A stretch of DNA of 64,000 nt, taken from positions 1,488,001 to 1,552,000 of the forward strand of contig JAJTUP010000002.1 of NCBI GenBank assembly GCA_021399435.1, given 5' to 3'. Made by a program: the position numbers and the translations under genes. The stretch comes from Diaporthe sp. PMI_573. Lineage: Eukaryota > Ascomycota > Sordariomycetes > Diaporthales > Diaporthaceae. The notes under the pieces are model-generated. The model had not been told where the DNA came from, did not search any database, and was given only the letters and a program-made list of their open reading frames with translations. Shown here piece by piece: positions 22,472-35,421 of the stretch (the first letter of the stretch is position 1; each line of letters begins with the position of its first letter).

Positions 22472-25440
22472 CATGTGTGACACAATCCGGCTGCCGAGAA
22501 CGGTCACTTAGAAGACTGCCTGCCTATGTAGGTAACTGGAGCCGTACGACAGTTGGTCGCGCACAAGCTGCCGTTTCTTGAGAGTTGGCATGACTGGGTG
22601 AGGTAACCACTGTGTGCTGTCGCGTGCTGCCAGCTGCGACTAAGGGGAAAAAAACTCTTCCCACAAAACACGACGAACTTTATCCAAGAGCCCACATCCC
22701 ATGGAGACCAGGCGCAGCAAACATTTCCCGGTTGCCACGGGCCACGGTCCACGGACTCCGAGAGCTCTTCCTTGTCTCTCTCCCCTCGACGACTGATACT
22801 TGAGGGCACTGTGTCAAAAAAAGGAAGAAGAAGAAGAAGAAAACAGGGCTGTTGAGCCATCTGAGCACGGGGACCCTTCGTATCGGCGACGACCAGCTTG
22901 GGAGGCGAGCCAGGGAGTGATTCTGTGGGCATCTTCTGGCATGGTCTGGCATGGCATCTCATGGAATGGAATGGATGGGGAGGGACAAAACAGCTCGATC
23001 CGGGTCTTGCTTCGCCTCGCCGTATTCACTGCACTGTACTTGCTGGCTGTTCAAGGCAGGCAGGCCGGTTAGGCAGTCGGTCTGCGATGCGACGCTGGTC
23101 TGAATCCTACACCACACGGCAATGGCAGAATGCCATGTCTGGTTCCTGGATCCTCCGGGCCAATGTGGCTGAGAGGATGACCCGAGGAGGGTGTCCGTTG
23201 TAGCTATTTTGCGTCCAACTCCGTCTCTCGGTGACGGAGTTGGCTGGACGCTGGGACCGAAGGAAAAAAAAAAACATAAGGGAGGAAAAACGAAACGGAG
23301 GGCAATGACACTGATACAAAACCACCACCGGCATAAACATTGCTTAGACCCGCGGCTTGGGCGCCGTCTCATGTGCCTGTCCGGTACTCACCTGGTACCC
23401 GGGCAACTGCACCATGTTCCTTTTCTGGCTGCTGGACGTTTTCCTCCCCTCCCCTGGCCGTCTGCCGCTTCCATTCCCCTTCTATGGTGCTTCTTCTGCG
23501 CTCCACACACCCTGTCACCCCTTCGTGCCCAAAACCCTCCTGATTTGAAATCGCAGCGCCTGAGAAGGTGTCTGTCGGTTTTCTTTGATACCCAAGCGGA
23601 AATTATACCTCGCTTCAGGTTAACTCCCGCTCGCCCCTTCGCGGGCCGGCACGTTGAACGGCAATGTCAGCGCTGTCAGCGCTCAAGCTACACAGTACCG
23701 CCACGATCGCCTCACCACTTCAGTGCAGAACCCCGAAGCCACCGTCTTTTCTTTTCGCGATGCGTGACCGATGACTAGGTGTTGTGCCTGCGGCTCGACC
23801 AGGAATGATGCAGAATGCAGAGTGTCAGAGTGCCTGCGAGCAGGGGGCCCAAAATAACTCCCAACCGTCAGCGCTGCCGTGGCAGCGTGGCAGCTGTGGT
23901 AACAATGACCCCATCGACACAGCCGCCAGGGGGGCTATTCCCGGACCTCAGGAACACCCAACATGCAGCTGGCAGGCTGGAACGGTGCCGAGTGTGTCCC
24001 AAGTAACCAACCAACTCATCTCACCCGACGGGGGTGTAGGCGCACGGCAGGCCAGCCTCGAAACGTGGCAGCCTGGCAATCCCCAGTTCCTCCGTGGTAT
24101 TTTGCCAGAAGTGCAACCCCTTCTGCAACTGCACAGGCCTGTCCTGCCCGTCTGTCACGCCTCACAGACCAATCGCCCAAGCCCTGCGAGACGCATGCAG
24201 CATTGTACGCGGGGAGCATGTCATACAGTAGTCAGGTAATCTGCTCCCAGGCGGCACAGATCATCATCATTGCGACAAGCCATTCACATTCCTTGACAAC
24301 CTGCCTCTATTTCCTTGCTGGCCCGACCCGACAGGTGGTGGCTTGATCAGCCCCGAGACATCCGGAAGGACGTGAATTCGTTGGAAATCTCTGCACCGTT
24401 TCTCCAATTTGGTAAACGGCACGCTGGGCATCAGAAGGCTTTCTTTGCTCCCTCCGCCTCCGGCTGGTTTTGTGCAAGTAACGAGGTCTCCACGCCAGTC
24501 CGGAACAAGGGAAAGCAAACGACTGCCCAGGGCCCCAGACAGTGCCCCCTCGCCCTACCATCCAGGATCCAGAGGACCCCAGTGGGGCCAGAGACGATTT
24601 CTTCTCGGCCCTGCTAGGGGAACGCTTCCGGCAGGTAAACAAAACAAAGACAGGCCAGACAGGTAGGGGTGCAAAAGAGGCTTCAATGTAGCGGTAAGCG
24701 GCGGCTCTCATGGGCGGGTGGAGTGCTCACAAGTCAGGGGAAACCGAAGCCACCGGCGGAGTGACACGTGGGCGACGGGGCCGGGCTGTTCAGGGTGCGC
24801 AGGGCTTTGTTGCGGTATGGACTGAGTAGTGGACGCCCCGACAGCTTTAGTAGATATCTATCGCGTTATCTAGCAACAGAAGAGAACATTACATCCTATG
24901 TGTGGACAGATGTGTATAGCTCCGAATGCCCGGGTAACTAAAATCATGATTCAGGCTGAGGGGCGGCTGGCTATGACAGCCTCGATGCTGTACGTAGTGT
25001 GGGAAGACTGCAGTGTAATGACACTGCACTACTATCTCGGCCATGTAGGCAAGAACACAGCACCAGGCGAAGCAGAACACACGTTCGCGCGAATGAAGAA
25101 TTCGCACCATGATCGTCCGGCCAGCGGACCGACGAGAAGGCAGATGCCGTCTCACATCATCTCACCTCATCTGACCTGTCTGCCATCACCGACACAAAGC
25201 TTCTCCCTTCGCACAAGTGCAGCAGGGCTTCGCTGGCACGATCGACCTGACAGCTCACCGTCCACGGACTGCCGTGGCTCGTTGGGCCCATCCAGCCGTA
25301 GCGCAACCCCCCCGGGAAATCTTGTTTTTCTCGTCCCCCATCCCGCTTCAGCTCGCAAAAGGGGGTCACGATAGCACCACCGTCTGTCCAGGTGATCGGG
25401 TATGCAGCGCGCTACCTAGAGCCGATCGATCTACCGCGTG

Positions 25441-25457
25441 CTGCTGCTGCTGCTGCT
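25441..25457. repeat. CTG trinucleotide run
   Basis: More than five CTG units in tandem, in non-coding sequence. Confidence 0.9.
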
Positions 25458-27190
25458 CTCGTTCCCTCTCGCTCCGTCTCTCGGTCGCAGCAGTATGTCA
25501 TAGCCTAGTGCCCCTGCCGTCCAATAGGTGACGACGCTTGCGCGGGTGGGCGGCCTTGTCCCCCAGGACCGGGTCTCCCACCTCGTCGGGCCACCTCCCT
25601 AGCTCGCCCTCTTCGGGGATAGGAAGGGCGTGGCCCAGATTGTCATGGGGGGTGGGTGGTTGACCCCGGAACGAGTGTGTCGGAGATACACAGACACACA
25701 GACACCAGACAGGACGGAACAAGGACCTGGGCGGACGGACTAAGCAACTTTGCATCATCGCATTGGCGACCGCCCGCCCGGGTACGACAATCGTGATCAG
25801 CTGCGCAGGAACCCGAGATTCTGACAGGCTGGCCCCGTGGGAATGGGCTGCGGGCTGCATATGGGCCAGTTCTTTGGTGTGTTCTGTTGGGTCGGAGGTC
25901 GGTTGGTTGGTCAGCCCTGCCCTTGGCTGCCTAAGTCTTGTCTCTTCTGTTCGCGGTATCGTGCCAGTGGGACAAAACCACACCACGTACCCGCCCACCA
26001 CAGCCGACCCGACCCCCCGTGTTTGCTTTTGCTTGGCCTTGCTTTTGGCGGTGGGAAAGGCGGAGAACAACCCCCACGTAGTGTAGAAGAAGGTGGTGGG
26101 ACAGCAGTAAGCAGTAGGGCCGTGGGAAGGGTAAGTTTGTCTCATCTGGCAAGCAAACCGGCGACCAGGCGAGACAATCTCCCTGGGCGCAGTATGCGAG
26201 ACAACACAAACAAGATAGATGAACCGGTGCGTGTGGATAGGCCGGTTGCAGCCGTGACACACACAGACAGAGCGACGGACAAATAGACAGATGGACGGGT
26301 GAACGGGTGAACCACACACGTCCTATCGCGGTCCATCTGCCATGTCAGCCGTTTTGCCCCGGCCAGCAGGCTGCCAGCCTGCCTGACCGACTACGCTTTC
26401 ACGAAAGCATGCTTGTGCGACGGGAGATCATGCCCTTCTTCAGATACTGCCTGACACTATTCTGCTATGTAACGTGCTCTCGTCGGACCTCAACCGCGGC
26501 TCAAAATTAAGCCGGAGCAAAGCCACCGTGGCTCACAGTCGCCGTCATGTGGCCTTGAGCTGTGGGACAGACGTCACCGTCAACCGTCGCGACTGGGGAA
26601 AAGGGGGACACGGCTAGGTCATCACTGGGGATACAATGACTGTTCGCGTGTCTGTTCCGATTACACCTGTTCCAATTACACTGCTTTCACTCTTTCGGTC
26701 CAGCGCTGCCGGGAGCGCCTGGGTAATACCCGGAAGCTTTCCTATTCTACCTAGTCTGTGGTGCTGAAATGCAACTATCCAAATGAGACGGGGGAGGCCA
26801 TCCTGACTTGAGGTGCCTTGAGGGGGTATCCTATCCTGCGACAAAGACGACAAAGACAGTCGGTCATCTATGGCACCATCCAGTCCGTGATACTAGACGT
26901 ATATACTGTGAACCGACAGGATGTTCGTAAGAATGGAAACTCCAGAAGTTGTGACCGCGATGCAATGTTGTCGTCCAACCCAGATGTATTAAGCCCGACA
27001 TGAAGACCAAACATTTCGGACCAGCTCCAGCCCGGCCGAAAATCACAGCGTTAGCTTGTCTCCATCACCAGCTCTCGACGCCAATCGGATGTGATGGGCT
27101 TGTTCTATTCTGTTCGTCCATGTCATTTGGCAGCGTATTAACCCATTTCCAATATCATGATGTGTCTCGTAAACCTCGGCGGGGGACGCC

Positions 27191-29202
27191 CTACTCCCTG
27201 ATTGCCGACTCTCTCGGGCTCGTGACCTCCTCTTTCTTTGCGAACCACCCTCCGATCCAGCTCTGTCGCTTGTTTGCCGCGGCCTGTGCCTCGTTGTTCT
27301 CCTGCACCAGCCTAAGTGGGCGAGGCTTGTTGCCCGCGTCGAACTTCTGTGTGACCTTCTTCTCGCGGGGCGGGCTTTGGTTTGGCGTGCTGCTGATCGT
27401 GTCCTTGTCATTCGTCATCTGGGACGACGAGTCGCCGCTGACGCTCGACGTCTCCGAGCGCATACCCGGGAAGTTGCCAGGGACTGAGCTGGCAGTCGCT
27501 CCAGAGGTATTGCGCTCACGCTGCGGGGTGCTGAAGAAGGTCTGGGAGTTCCGTGAGATGGGGGAAAGAGGCCCGTCTGGCCCCTTGTACATCTGGTTGA
27601 CAACAGAGGCGGCCCCGGTGATCTGCTCACTCATGGGCCGCACACGCCGCGTGGACTGCGAGCGCCCCATGCCGATTGGAATACTAGGTGCCGTGTCGGG
27701 GTTGGAGAACTGCGCGAGATTAGCGGCGGTTGGCATCACCGACATGGGCCTCGGTCGGGGCTTGGTAGCCGCTTGTGGGTTGGAGATGGCCATGGACTTG
27801 GCCCGCTGCAGCACGGAGGAGCCAGAGGCTTCTCTGGGCGGTGGAGGCAGGTCTTTGTTAGTATCCGGCTTCGCCCCTGACTCGGTCTGGTCGAGGATGT
27901 GCTCGAAGTCCTGATGCTGCAACAGGCGCTCGATGATTCTGTTAATATAAAGCGTCAATGCCTTGTTCTGGTCCTTCATGGACCGCACATCGGCTTCGAG
28001 TCGGCGGACGGTATCGCCCTGGTCCTCTCCCTCGGCAGCGTCGCCGAGCTCGTCAGCAAGGCTGGCTCCGCCGGACTTGCCCTCGAGGGCGGCTAGTGCA
28101 TCATCGTTGCTTTGTGGCCCGCCCATGTAGCTGAAGTCACTGTTCTTGAAGTCGCCGTTCAGGGTCTTCTCCTGCAGCAGCAACTGGTAGCTCTCATTGT
28201 CTTCCATGAGACGCGCGTTGGCCATGCGGGTTTCCATGAGAAGCTTCTCGACCTCCTGCAGCCTGCCTCCGCCGCGGTTCTCGGACTCAACAAGCTTGAT
28301 CTGGGCCTCCGCCAGTTCCAGACGCAGAGACTCAATGAGCTTGTCCTTCTGCATGACGAGTTTCGACTGGTTCCTGGAGTCGCTGCGCTGCAGAGATGCA
28401 GGTGGTGCAAAGCTGCCCCCTTCGAGACCAGGGGATGTTGGGTTCACTGGTTGAGAAGCCATTAGCATCTTGCTCATGTGATCGAGAGTCGGCAACATGT
28501 TGTCAGGATTCTGCTGCAGTACTTACGGGACCTTGTTGACCGAACCTCGTCATCGTTATCCTCTTTGCTCATCTTCTGGTTGAGGGAGTCCTTCAAACGT
28601 GCGATGATCATCTGCAGCTGCTCTTCGCGATTTGACATTTCCTCCTTCTCCTTGACCATGGAGGAGCGCTCAGCCTCATAGATGGCCTCCATCTCTCTGA
28701 TCTTTCTGGTGGCCTCGCGCTGCTCGTTCTGCAGAGCCTCGATCTGCTCCTCGTGCTCGTGGCACTTCTCTTCATATTTGACCTGCTCGCTGACTGTCTC
28801 GTCGAGCCTAGACTGGAGCACCTCCGCCTGCTTCCTGTACTCCTCGGATGTAGTCTCGGCCTTGGCCAGCCTGTCCTTCAAATCATCGAGCAGTGCGACT
28901 GTTTCGGCACGGGCTGCCTCCTCGGCCTCGACAGTGGCGGTGTTGCTGGAGGGGCCGTTCGCGCTCGCGAGGGGCGACTCTCGCCTTTGTCCTGCAGCAG
29001 CACGGGCGGAGACAGGCGTCCCTGATCGGAAGGAGCGCGACCGGGCATGGCTTTGTGGGGTGCCGCCCGCAGCAGCAGCAGCATTGGATGTAGGCGTGGA
29101 GGAGCGCGGCGTGGCACGCGAGGTCGTGGAAGACGACGACGTCAGAGTCGAGGTCGGGTCCCGGCCTGTGACAGGCGGTTTCTTGGCCGCAACGGTTGAC
29201 AT
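27191..29202 (-). CDS. Coiled-coil protein of unknown function, about 643 residues
   Basis: Exon 1 is 28527-29202 (ATG at 29202, MSTVAAKKPP) and exon 2 is 27191-28446. The 80-bp intron has donor GTAAGT and acceptor CAACCAG, and joining restores one frame (STRS then LNPTSPG). After a Ser/Thr-rich N-terminus, heptad-like sequence runs from about residue 95 to 300, rich in Glu, Lys, Arg and Leu (for example LKDRLAKAETTSEEYRKQAE), and resumes around LRLELAEAQIKLVESEN and TVRRLEADVRSMKDQNKAL. The C-terminal third is disordered and basic, ending with KRQSWIGGWFAKKEE, a short conserved-looking tail. I recognise the class (long fungal coiled-coil proteins, sometimes labelled M-protein-repeat proteins) but not a defined function. 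A cytoskeletal, septal or trafficking scaffold is possible. An alternative upstream non-ATG start region to 29280 looks like 5' UTR. Confidence 0.8.
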
Positions 29203-32200
29203 GATGGTCGTGTGGATGTTATCTCCTTGTTGAAGTGGTGTTTCGAGAATGTCTCGGCTGGGCTGAAGAGAAAGAAACAAACAAAGGGTTAGAGAAACAC
29301 GCTAGGTATCGCGAGTAGCGGTTATAACAGGAGTTGCAGAGCGTGGGCAATTCTTAAGCAAGATGCGGTGAGAGAGGTGGTCCGTACCTACACTCCTCTT
29401 TCTCTGGATGCTGTCAAAGTGGATATCCGGTTGGGAGGATGGGATGGCGACTAGCGCGATGCCATGGGGAGTTGGAGTGGGCAGCGATTCGAAGATAGAG
29501 ATGCAATTGTGGGTGCGGACGGGGTTTCTGTCTGCCTAGTGTGTGGATGATGCTGAAATACAAGACTTGTTTGATGTGCTTTGTGTTGAGCAATGCGCTC
29601 AGCAATGAGGACTGGATTCTGAAAGACGCAGGTGGCGCTGGCAGGTCTCGAAGAACGCGATCGACTCGATGCAATCCAAGACAGGCATGTCGGATCAGCA
29701 AGAACACAGCAGGGCAGGGCACAGCAGAGTTGGGGCAGAGCAGAAGCGATTTGGGGGACCTTGGGGATTCCGGGAGCAGCACTGGCAACCAGTGGCAGCA
29801 CGTCCAGGGCCTGGGCACCGATCGGCAGAGCAACCAGGGACAAGAGCCTGTTAGCGCGATGTTAGGGTTCGCGGGCGAGCTGGTATGGGCTGCACAAACA
29901 CAAGGGAGAGTTTGAGTGGGTTGCTCCGTCTCGGCACTCCCCCAACCGCAGGGGGGCAATTGGCCTGTGCTGCTCCACGCTGACATCGCTCTCACGCTGG
30001 TGTGCCGGTCAACCTGAAGGGACAAGCCCAGAACTGCGCTCTGCCCCTTTTCTTTTCCAATCAGCAGCGCGAACCAAAGAATAACATCCTCATCTCAAGA
30101 CTTCTAGAAAACGACCTGAACTGCCAGGGTCTGCTGCTTGCTTTACGGTGCATGCGAAAAGCACCACAGAATGTAACCGCGCGTGTCGATGTCCGTTATT
30201 GAATATGGAGACATCAAGCCCAGGAGAGCTGGAGTTCCCGTTGCGCAGGGCTGCTCCTCTGACTCGCACAGTACCCTCGAACCGTGCCAGCAGACGTGAC
30301 AACTGCCTTTGGTATCTCGCTCCATGCCGCCCACTGGCTGATTATTGGCCAGTACCACGGGAAAGCGCCCAAGAGCACCCTCTGTGACTAGAATTTGCAC
30401 GTCGAACGACTATTGAAACAACCCGGCCACAGGAGTGACTCAACTGGCTCACCTCCCTGCGAGCAACATCCCAGTCAGCCCAACCTGGCCAAGGCACAGG
30501 CACAATGCACAGACTCGACCGACGGCAACGCTTCTTGGCCTTCCCAAAGGCTCGGATCTTTCCATACCGGGCTGAGCTGAGCGGCTGGCTGCCACATCGC
30601 ACGGCTCACTCTCTTGCCCTGGGCATCCGCTCCCGCTGGCCTGCCAGGCCGTCGTCAGTGCGCTGCGCCTGCACACACTCGAGCGTTGAACGAACGAGGA
30701 CTCGTGGTTCCCCTACTGCCCTCATTTGCCAGCTCATCTCCATGTTTATGCCGCACAGGACCGCCCCGGCTATACCGTATGTCCCAGCAAATATCTCCTT
30801 GTAAGCTCCACGTGACCAAGCATGCATGATGCCGCCCTGGCGAGGAGTCGACATCAAATCTCGGTTGTCCGGCGGCTTGCCAATCCTGCCAATATCGACC
30901 AGGACCTTCTCCGAGGTACACTTTTCATTGTTCTGGATATACAGGCCGCCCGGCCATCCTCGCATCTACGACGGATCCCGAGCGTGAGGACAGGAGGATG
31001 GAAGCAGCTGCTAAAACTGCTTCGGATCGTCTAGACAAAGTGGCCAGTAATTATCTTGACATCTCGCAAGGTGAGCGCCACTGGGCGGGCTCCCTATTAC
31101 GGTGAGAGCATACCGAGGCTACAGCGCCAGAGGATGATGGCATGGGGCACATCCGACTGCCCTGACTGCCTTCCAGCACGTTTCTCTTTCCCCACATCCA
31201 AGGCCCAGAGTTTTGTTTGCCTTGCGCAAGAAGCGCTCAGTGCTCTAGCGGGTTCAGCGGATATAGATCCACCTCGGGCTTGTCCGTGTTCTCCGCGCTT
31301 TGCTGGCGTGGCGGCGTGGGTGGTGAAGTCCGTCATTGCAGGCCGCTTGTTTGCTGACCATGAAGTCTGTGTCAAGCTCGCAATTCGATGCGCGGCTTCA
31401 ATCCAGCACGGTACGCAATGGGTCTCACCTAACTACATCGGTCAATATGGGGACTGGACCCTTTGGGTTGTGATATCACAACTAAGTGGCATCGAATACC
31501 TAGCTTGACTAATGGCAATGAACTGTAGGTATCCCGGTGATCACGGATCTGGCAATGCCACCACGAGAAGCAGATGAGTTGCGACACGTTTCCTGGAAGC
31601 ATATCTTTTGCGCAAGGCCTTCCCAGAACGTGCCATATCCATGGAGCCGTCCTGCAGACGATCTCGCCTGGGATACGGCAAGCGACGCAGAGCTATCTTC
31701 ACTGGAACCTTGCCTTTCGTACGAACATCGATGTCGCTGCACACACTGCACTTGCTCCACCTGCGCACACATATTTGTCTTTGACCACCCTTGAACTAGG
31801 TCTAATGCCACAGCCTTGGGCTTCGTGTGCTTTGTCGACACCGACGTTGTTGAGCACGATGAGCTGCACTTGGATCAGCGCCCGAAAGGCAAAGAACTCT
31901 CCAGGGTCAACGACACTGTATCCGCCACCTGTTCAGGGGTACCCCTCTCGTTGCACTGCGATTCAATGTCCCTTGTAACGCAGAAATGTGCTTTGAAGCG
32001 GTCTTTAAGCATAAAGAGAATGATCCTGTTGACCAAGAGAGCCCAAGGACGAACTTATCACTGGGCTATAGTGGATACCCGGTCGACACTCCTTGGCTGG
32101 AAGGATGTTTACCTGACGAGGTTGTCATTCTGAAAATGGGCAATTGGCCGTGCAAGTGTCATCTGCTGCGATCCAAGCGACTCAATTGGGACGGCAGCTG

Positions 32201-33265
32201 CACTGTCTGTCTGGCAGCCCCTCGCCCAGCCAACGCCCTTCGACGGAAAGCACTCGTGTCCGTATAGGGTGTGGTCCCATTGCTTGGGAAGTGTGTCTCC
32301 TGAACCTCAAGCAACGACAGCTCTTCATCCAGTCGTCCGAGGCTCCAGTTCAGGCCTTTATTCCGCGGGCAGGGAACAGTGAGCCATGTAGCAGTTGGAG
32401 ACTTGCGCCTTTCGCCTCAGGATTTAGGCACTGATATGATCTTGGCCTAGGATATGTACACAAGTTCGAAATTGTTATACTTGCCCGTGGTATCAGGTCC
32501 GTCACAGTCAGTAAAGGGAAAGCATTGGACTGTTGCAGCTGCGGGTATCAGAATTTCGCCCGCGGTGTGTCGATCGTGTGAATTATTTGGCTTCAACAGC
32601 GCCGAAATCCTAGCTACTCGCCGTCTAAGTATTCTATCATGAAGCTTAGGCATAGGACAACTGAGCAAACGGTAGGATAGAGCGTGGTTGTCAAGCATTT
32701 GATATTGATGTCTGGGGAACACTGCACAACGGGTTTGAACGCAGGGCTGATCTGACTGTGGAAGCCCATAGTGCAGTTGTGATAACCAGACGCAAGCCAC
32801 CGATTTATCGGCAGGCAGCCAACATCTCTGTCGGATGCCGTGCTACATTTGGCTCTGTCCGATTTGTATTTGTGCACCTCGATGCCGCGAGCAACCAGGA
32901 CACGTCATGGCAACCATGTGACAACTGCAGTAGGAGAGCTTGGGACATGGTGTGGTGCATTGAGAACTGTTTACTGGGACTTGCAGATATTGTTGCCAAG
33001 ACGGCGGCGCGGCCAGGTGTGGATTGATGCTGGGTGAAGCAGATCTCATAACGCTACCCTAGAGTCATTCAGAGGCTGGTAGACCTCATCCTTTCGTGGT
33101 CTGTCATGAATGACAACCTGGTATCATGTCCTGTATGTAGAAAGAAATTTTCCGTTCCCATGCCATGTAACAATTGACCGTGCGTGAAGCCTTCGCATCG
33201 CCATTGCCCAACCAGACGCCGTGACCGTGACACTTGCCATCCTAATCAAGAAGTCAAGCAATACC
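29203..33265. other. Four-kilobase stretch without supported genes
   Basis: This stretch runs from the start of the coiled-coil gene to the stop codon of eL30. The right end is the eL30 3' UTR and the left end the promoter and 5' UTR of the coiled-coil gene. Frames of up to 200 codons are present but show no domain, no compositional signal and no consistent splice structure. No RNA gene was recognised. Confidence 0.5.
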
Positions 33266-33867
33266 TTACTGAGCCTGCTCGCTGAGGATGTCGGAGTCAC
33301 CAGCGTCGAGGATGGCCATGGTGGAGCATCGGAAGAGTTTTCCGCAGGCAGTACCCAGCTCGATCTGAGCGAAGGAAAAGGTTAGCCAAATGCGTTAACC
33401 CTCCAGAGAAAACAGGTCTCTCCTTCGCTGGGTTGGAGGACACAAGCCAGACAACGCTGCTGTGTCCTCCGTCAAGGGCTTGGTCTGCCTTCTTCCCCCA
33501 TTGTTCTTTCTCTCTCTCTCTCTCTCCTCTTTTCTCTCCTTGTACTTCATGGGGGTAAACTTACGTTGGTGCCGCCGTAGTGGTGGACCGGGGCCTTGGA
33601 CAGCATGGAGTAGTACTCCAGCTCAGACTTGCGGAGAGGAGGGGTGTTGCCGGCGATGAGGACCAGCTTGGCCTTGCCAGAGCGGAGAGCTACGGAGAGC
33701 GCAGGTTAGCGAGAATTTTCACAATTTTGTATGTACACAGGGACGCATTCAGCGGACTTACCCTTCAGGGTGGACTTGTAACCCAGAACGACCTTACCCG
33801 ACTTCATCACCAGGGCGAGGCGAGAGTTGAGGGTGTCTCCGGTCTTGGTCTTCTTCTTGGGGGCCAT
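33266..33867 (-). CDS. RPL30: 60S ribosomal protein eL30 (L30)
   Basis: Three exons: 33762-33867, 33565-33689 and 33266-33364, coding for 109 residues, the usual eL30 length. Introns have GTAAGT donors and TAG or CAG acceptors, and the phases match (1, then 0). The product starts [20 protein letters not shown] and contains [43 protein letters not shown] and a C-terminal [16 protein letters not shown], all typical eL30 blocks of the L7Ae-like fold. The protein sits at the subunit interface of the 60S ribosome, and in yeast it binds its own transcript to repress splicing. The gene is divergent from uL16 with 461 bp between the start codons. Confidence 0.96.
33509..33526. repeat. (TC)9 microsatellite in eL30 intron 2
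   Basis: Nine perfect TC units on the plus strand inside the second intron of eL30, which lies at 33365-33564. On the transcribed sense it is a purine (GA) run, so it is not the polypyrimidine tract. Confidence 0.9.
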
Positions 33868-34328
33868 CTTGACTGATTTGTGGTGATCTGGTCGTGATCT
33901 GGGTCTGGTCGAAGGATGGGATGGGTTGTCAGAAGAAGGTTGTCAGTCAAACAGTCTCACGGCTGGCGGGTCGTGAGAAAAGTGCTAGCTGGACGGACAG
34001 CGGGCTTAGCAGCTTTTCGCTTTCGGCGAGTGGAGACGCAGGCCAATCACAGTGCAGCACCGCCCTCCAAACCCTATGAACAGTTCACGTGAATAAGTGG
34101 GTCGGCTTTGGCGTGGGAACGACGGCACATTGGGTATTGCGCAGCGCACTGCAGCGCTGACAGATGTGGTTTCGCCGCTGTGCTGCTTTGAAATCAGGCC
34201 AGGAGGCGGCAAAACCAGAAAAGAGGGACGGCCCCGTCATTTCCACCCTCCACACCACACCCAGCAAACGCAACGAAGCACACTTACATCACGACACATA
34301 CCCGTCCACGAGACAGAAATCAGTCAAG
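33868..34328. promoter_or_regulatory. Shared promoter region of eL30 and uL16
   Basis: A 461-bp region between two divergent ribosomal protein genes. Near its centre are AAACCCTATG at 34069-34078, matching the AMCCCTA core bound by Tbf1-type factors, and the perfect palindrome TTCACGTGAA at 34084-34093, whose CACGTG core is the Cbf1 site. A CCAAT box lies at 34043-34047. Tbf1 and Cbf1 are known activators of ribosomal protein genes in Candida. Their use here is inferred from motif and position only. Confidence 0.65.
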
Positions 34329-35421
34329 ATGGCCCGTCGTCCCGCTCGTTGCTACCGTTACTGCAAGAACAAGGTGAGCGACGACCCTGCAAGCGCTGCG
34401 ATTTGAAGGGAGGATGGATGATTTCGACTGGAGACCGAGCAAAGCGTCGGAAGAAGATCGAAAAAGAAAGCATCACGGTCCTGGGGTGTTCTACTGTCTG
34501 CAAACGCAAGAAGAGACGGGAGACGCCTCGAGGAACCACTTGACACTTTTTCGAAGCTGAATCTCTGTCGGAACGCTGCGAGATTGCGGAGGCCGTCGAG
34601 TGACCAGCCTCTGCAAAGCCGCAAAGATCCGTAGCCCTCCATCAATCGAGTCCATCCAGCAGCACCTCAGCACGATGTGACCACAGACAGTGTCGCTAAC
34701 TTGATGACCCTCAGCCCTACCCCAAGTCCCGGTTCAACCGTGGTGTCCCCGACCCCAAGATCCGCATCTACGATCTTGGCCGCAAGCGCGCTACCGTCGA
34801 TGACTTCCCTCTCTGCATCCACCTCGTCTCCAACGAGTATGAGCAGCTGAGCTCCGAGGCCCTCGAGGCCGCCCGTATCTGCGCCAACAAGTACCTCGTC
34901 AAGGTCGCTGGAAAGGAAGGTTTCCACCTGCGTGTCCGCGCTCACCCGTTCCACGTCGTCCGTATCAACAAGATGTTGTCTTGTGCCGGTGCCGATAGAC
35001 TGCAGACTGGTATGCGTGGTGCCTGGGGCAAGCCTAACGGCACTGTCGCCCGTGTCAACATCGGTCAGATCATCATGTCTGTCCGTACTCGTGACTCCAG
35101 TATGTACCACCCACCACGATCATTCCCAACCACTCCTCCTACGTTCCAAAATAATGCCCGAGGAAGCTTGCTAACATGCCACAACCAGACCGTGCCACCG
35201 CCCTTGAGGCCCTCCGCCGATCCCAGTACAAGTTCCCCGGTCGCCAAAAGATCATCATCTCCAAGAACTGGGGCTTCACCCCTCTCCGTCGCGAGGAGTA
35301 CCTGGAGAAGAAGGCTGCTGGCCGCGTCAAGGTGGACGGTGCCTACGTGCAGTTCCTGACCAACCACGGTAGCCTGGAGAAGAACATGAAGCGCTTCCCC
35401 GAGGCCTTCTCCGAGGCCTAA
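34329..35421 (+). CDS. RPL10: 60S ribosomal protein uL16 (L10)
   Basis: Exons 34329-34373, 34715-35099 and 35189-35421 give 220 residues, the normal uL16 size. Exon 1 codes only for [15 protein letters not shown] and is followed by a 341-bp intron, the position often seen for a long first intron in fungal ribosomal genes. Donors are GTGAGC and GTATGT, acceptors CTCAG and CCAG, and phases match. Family blocks: [73 protein letters not shown] and the C-terminal [14 protein letters not shown]. uL16 completes the 60S peptidyl-transferase and tRNA region and joins late in cytoplasmic maturation. Divergent from eL30. Confidence 0.97.

Larger units (their letters stand above)
21140..27190. other. Six-kilobase stretch without supported genes
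   Basis: This stretch lies between the start of VAC7 and the 3' end of the coiled-coil gene. Open frames up to 273 codons occur on both strands, but their translations are rich in Arg, Pro, Cys and Thr, have no motif and no splice partners. The left part should contain the VAC7 promoter and possibly a long 5' leader. It contains CCTA/TAGG-rich segments, homopolymer runs and simple repeats: (TG)12 near 22448, a GAA run near 22818-22840 and a CTG run at 25441. No tRNA is recognisable. Non-coding transcripts cannot be excluded. Confidence 0.55.

Noticed and set aside
22504..22962. 152-codon minus-strand frame in the VAC7 upstream region
   Set aside because: It includes homopolymer-coded runs of Leu and Phe and has no motif or codon-bias support.
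25498..26319. 273-codon minus-strand frame in the long gap
   Set aside because: The composition is odd (Cys, His, Arg, Thr runs), with no domain, no splice partner and overlapping frames of similar quality on the other strand.
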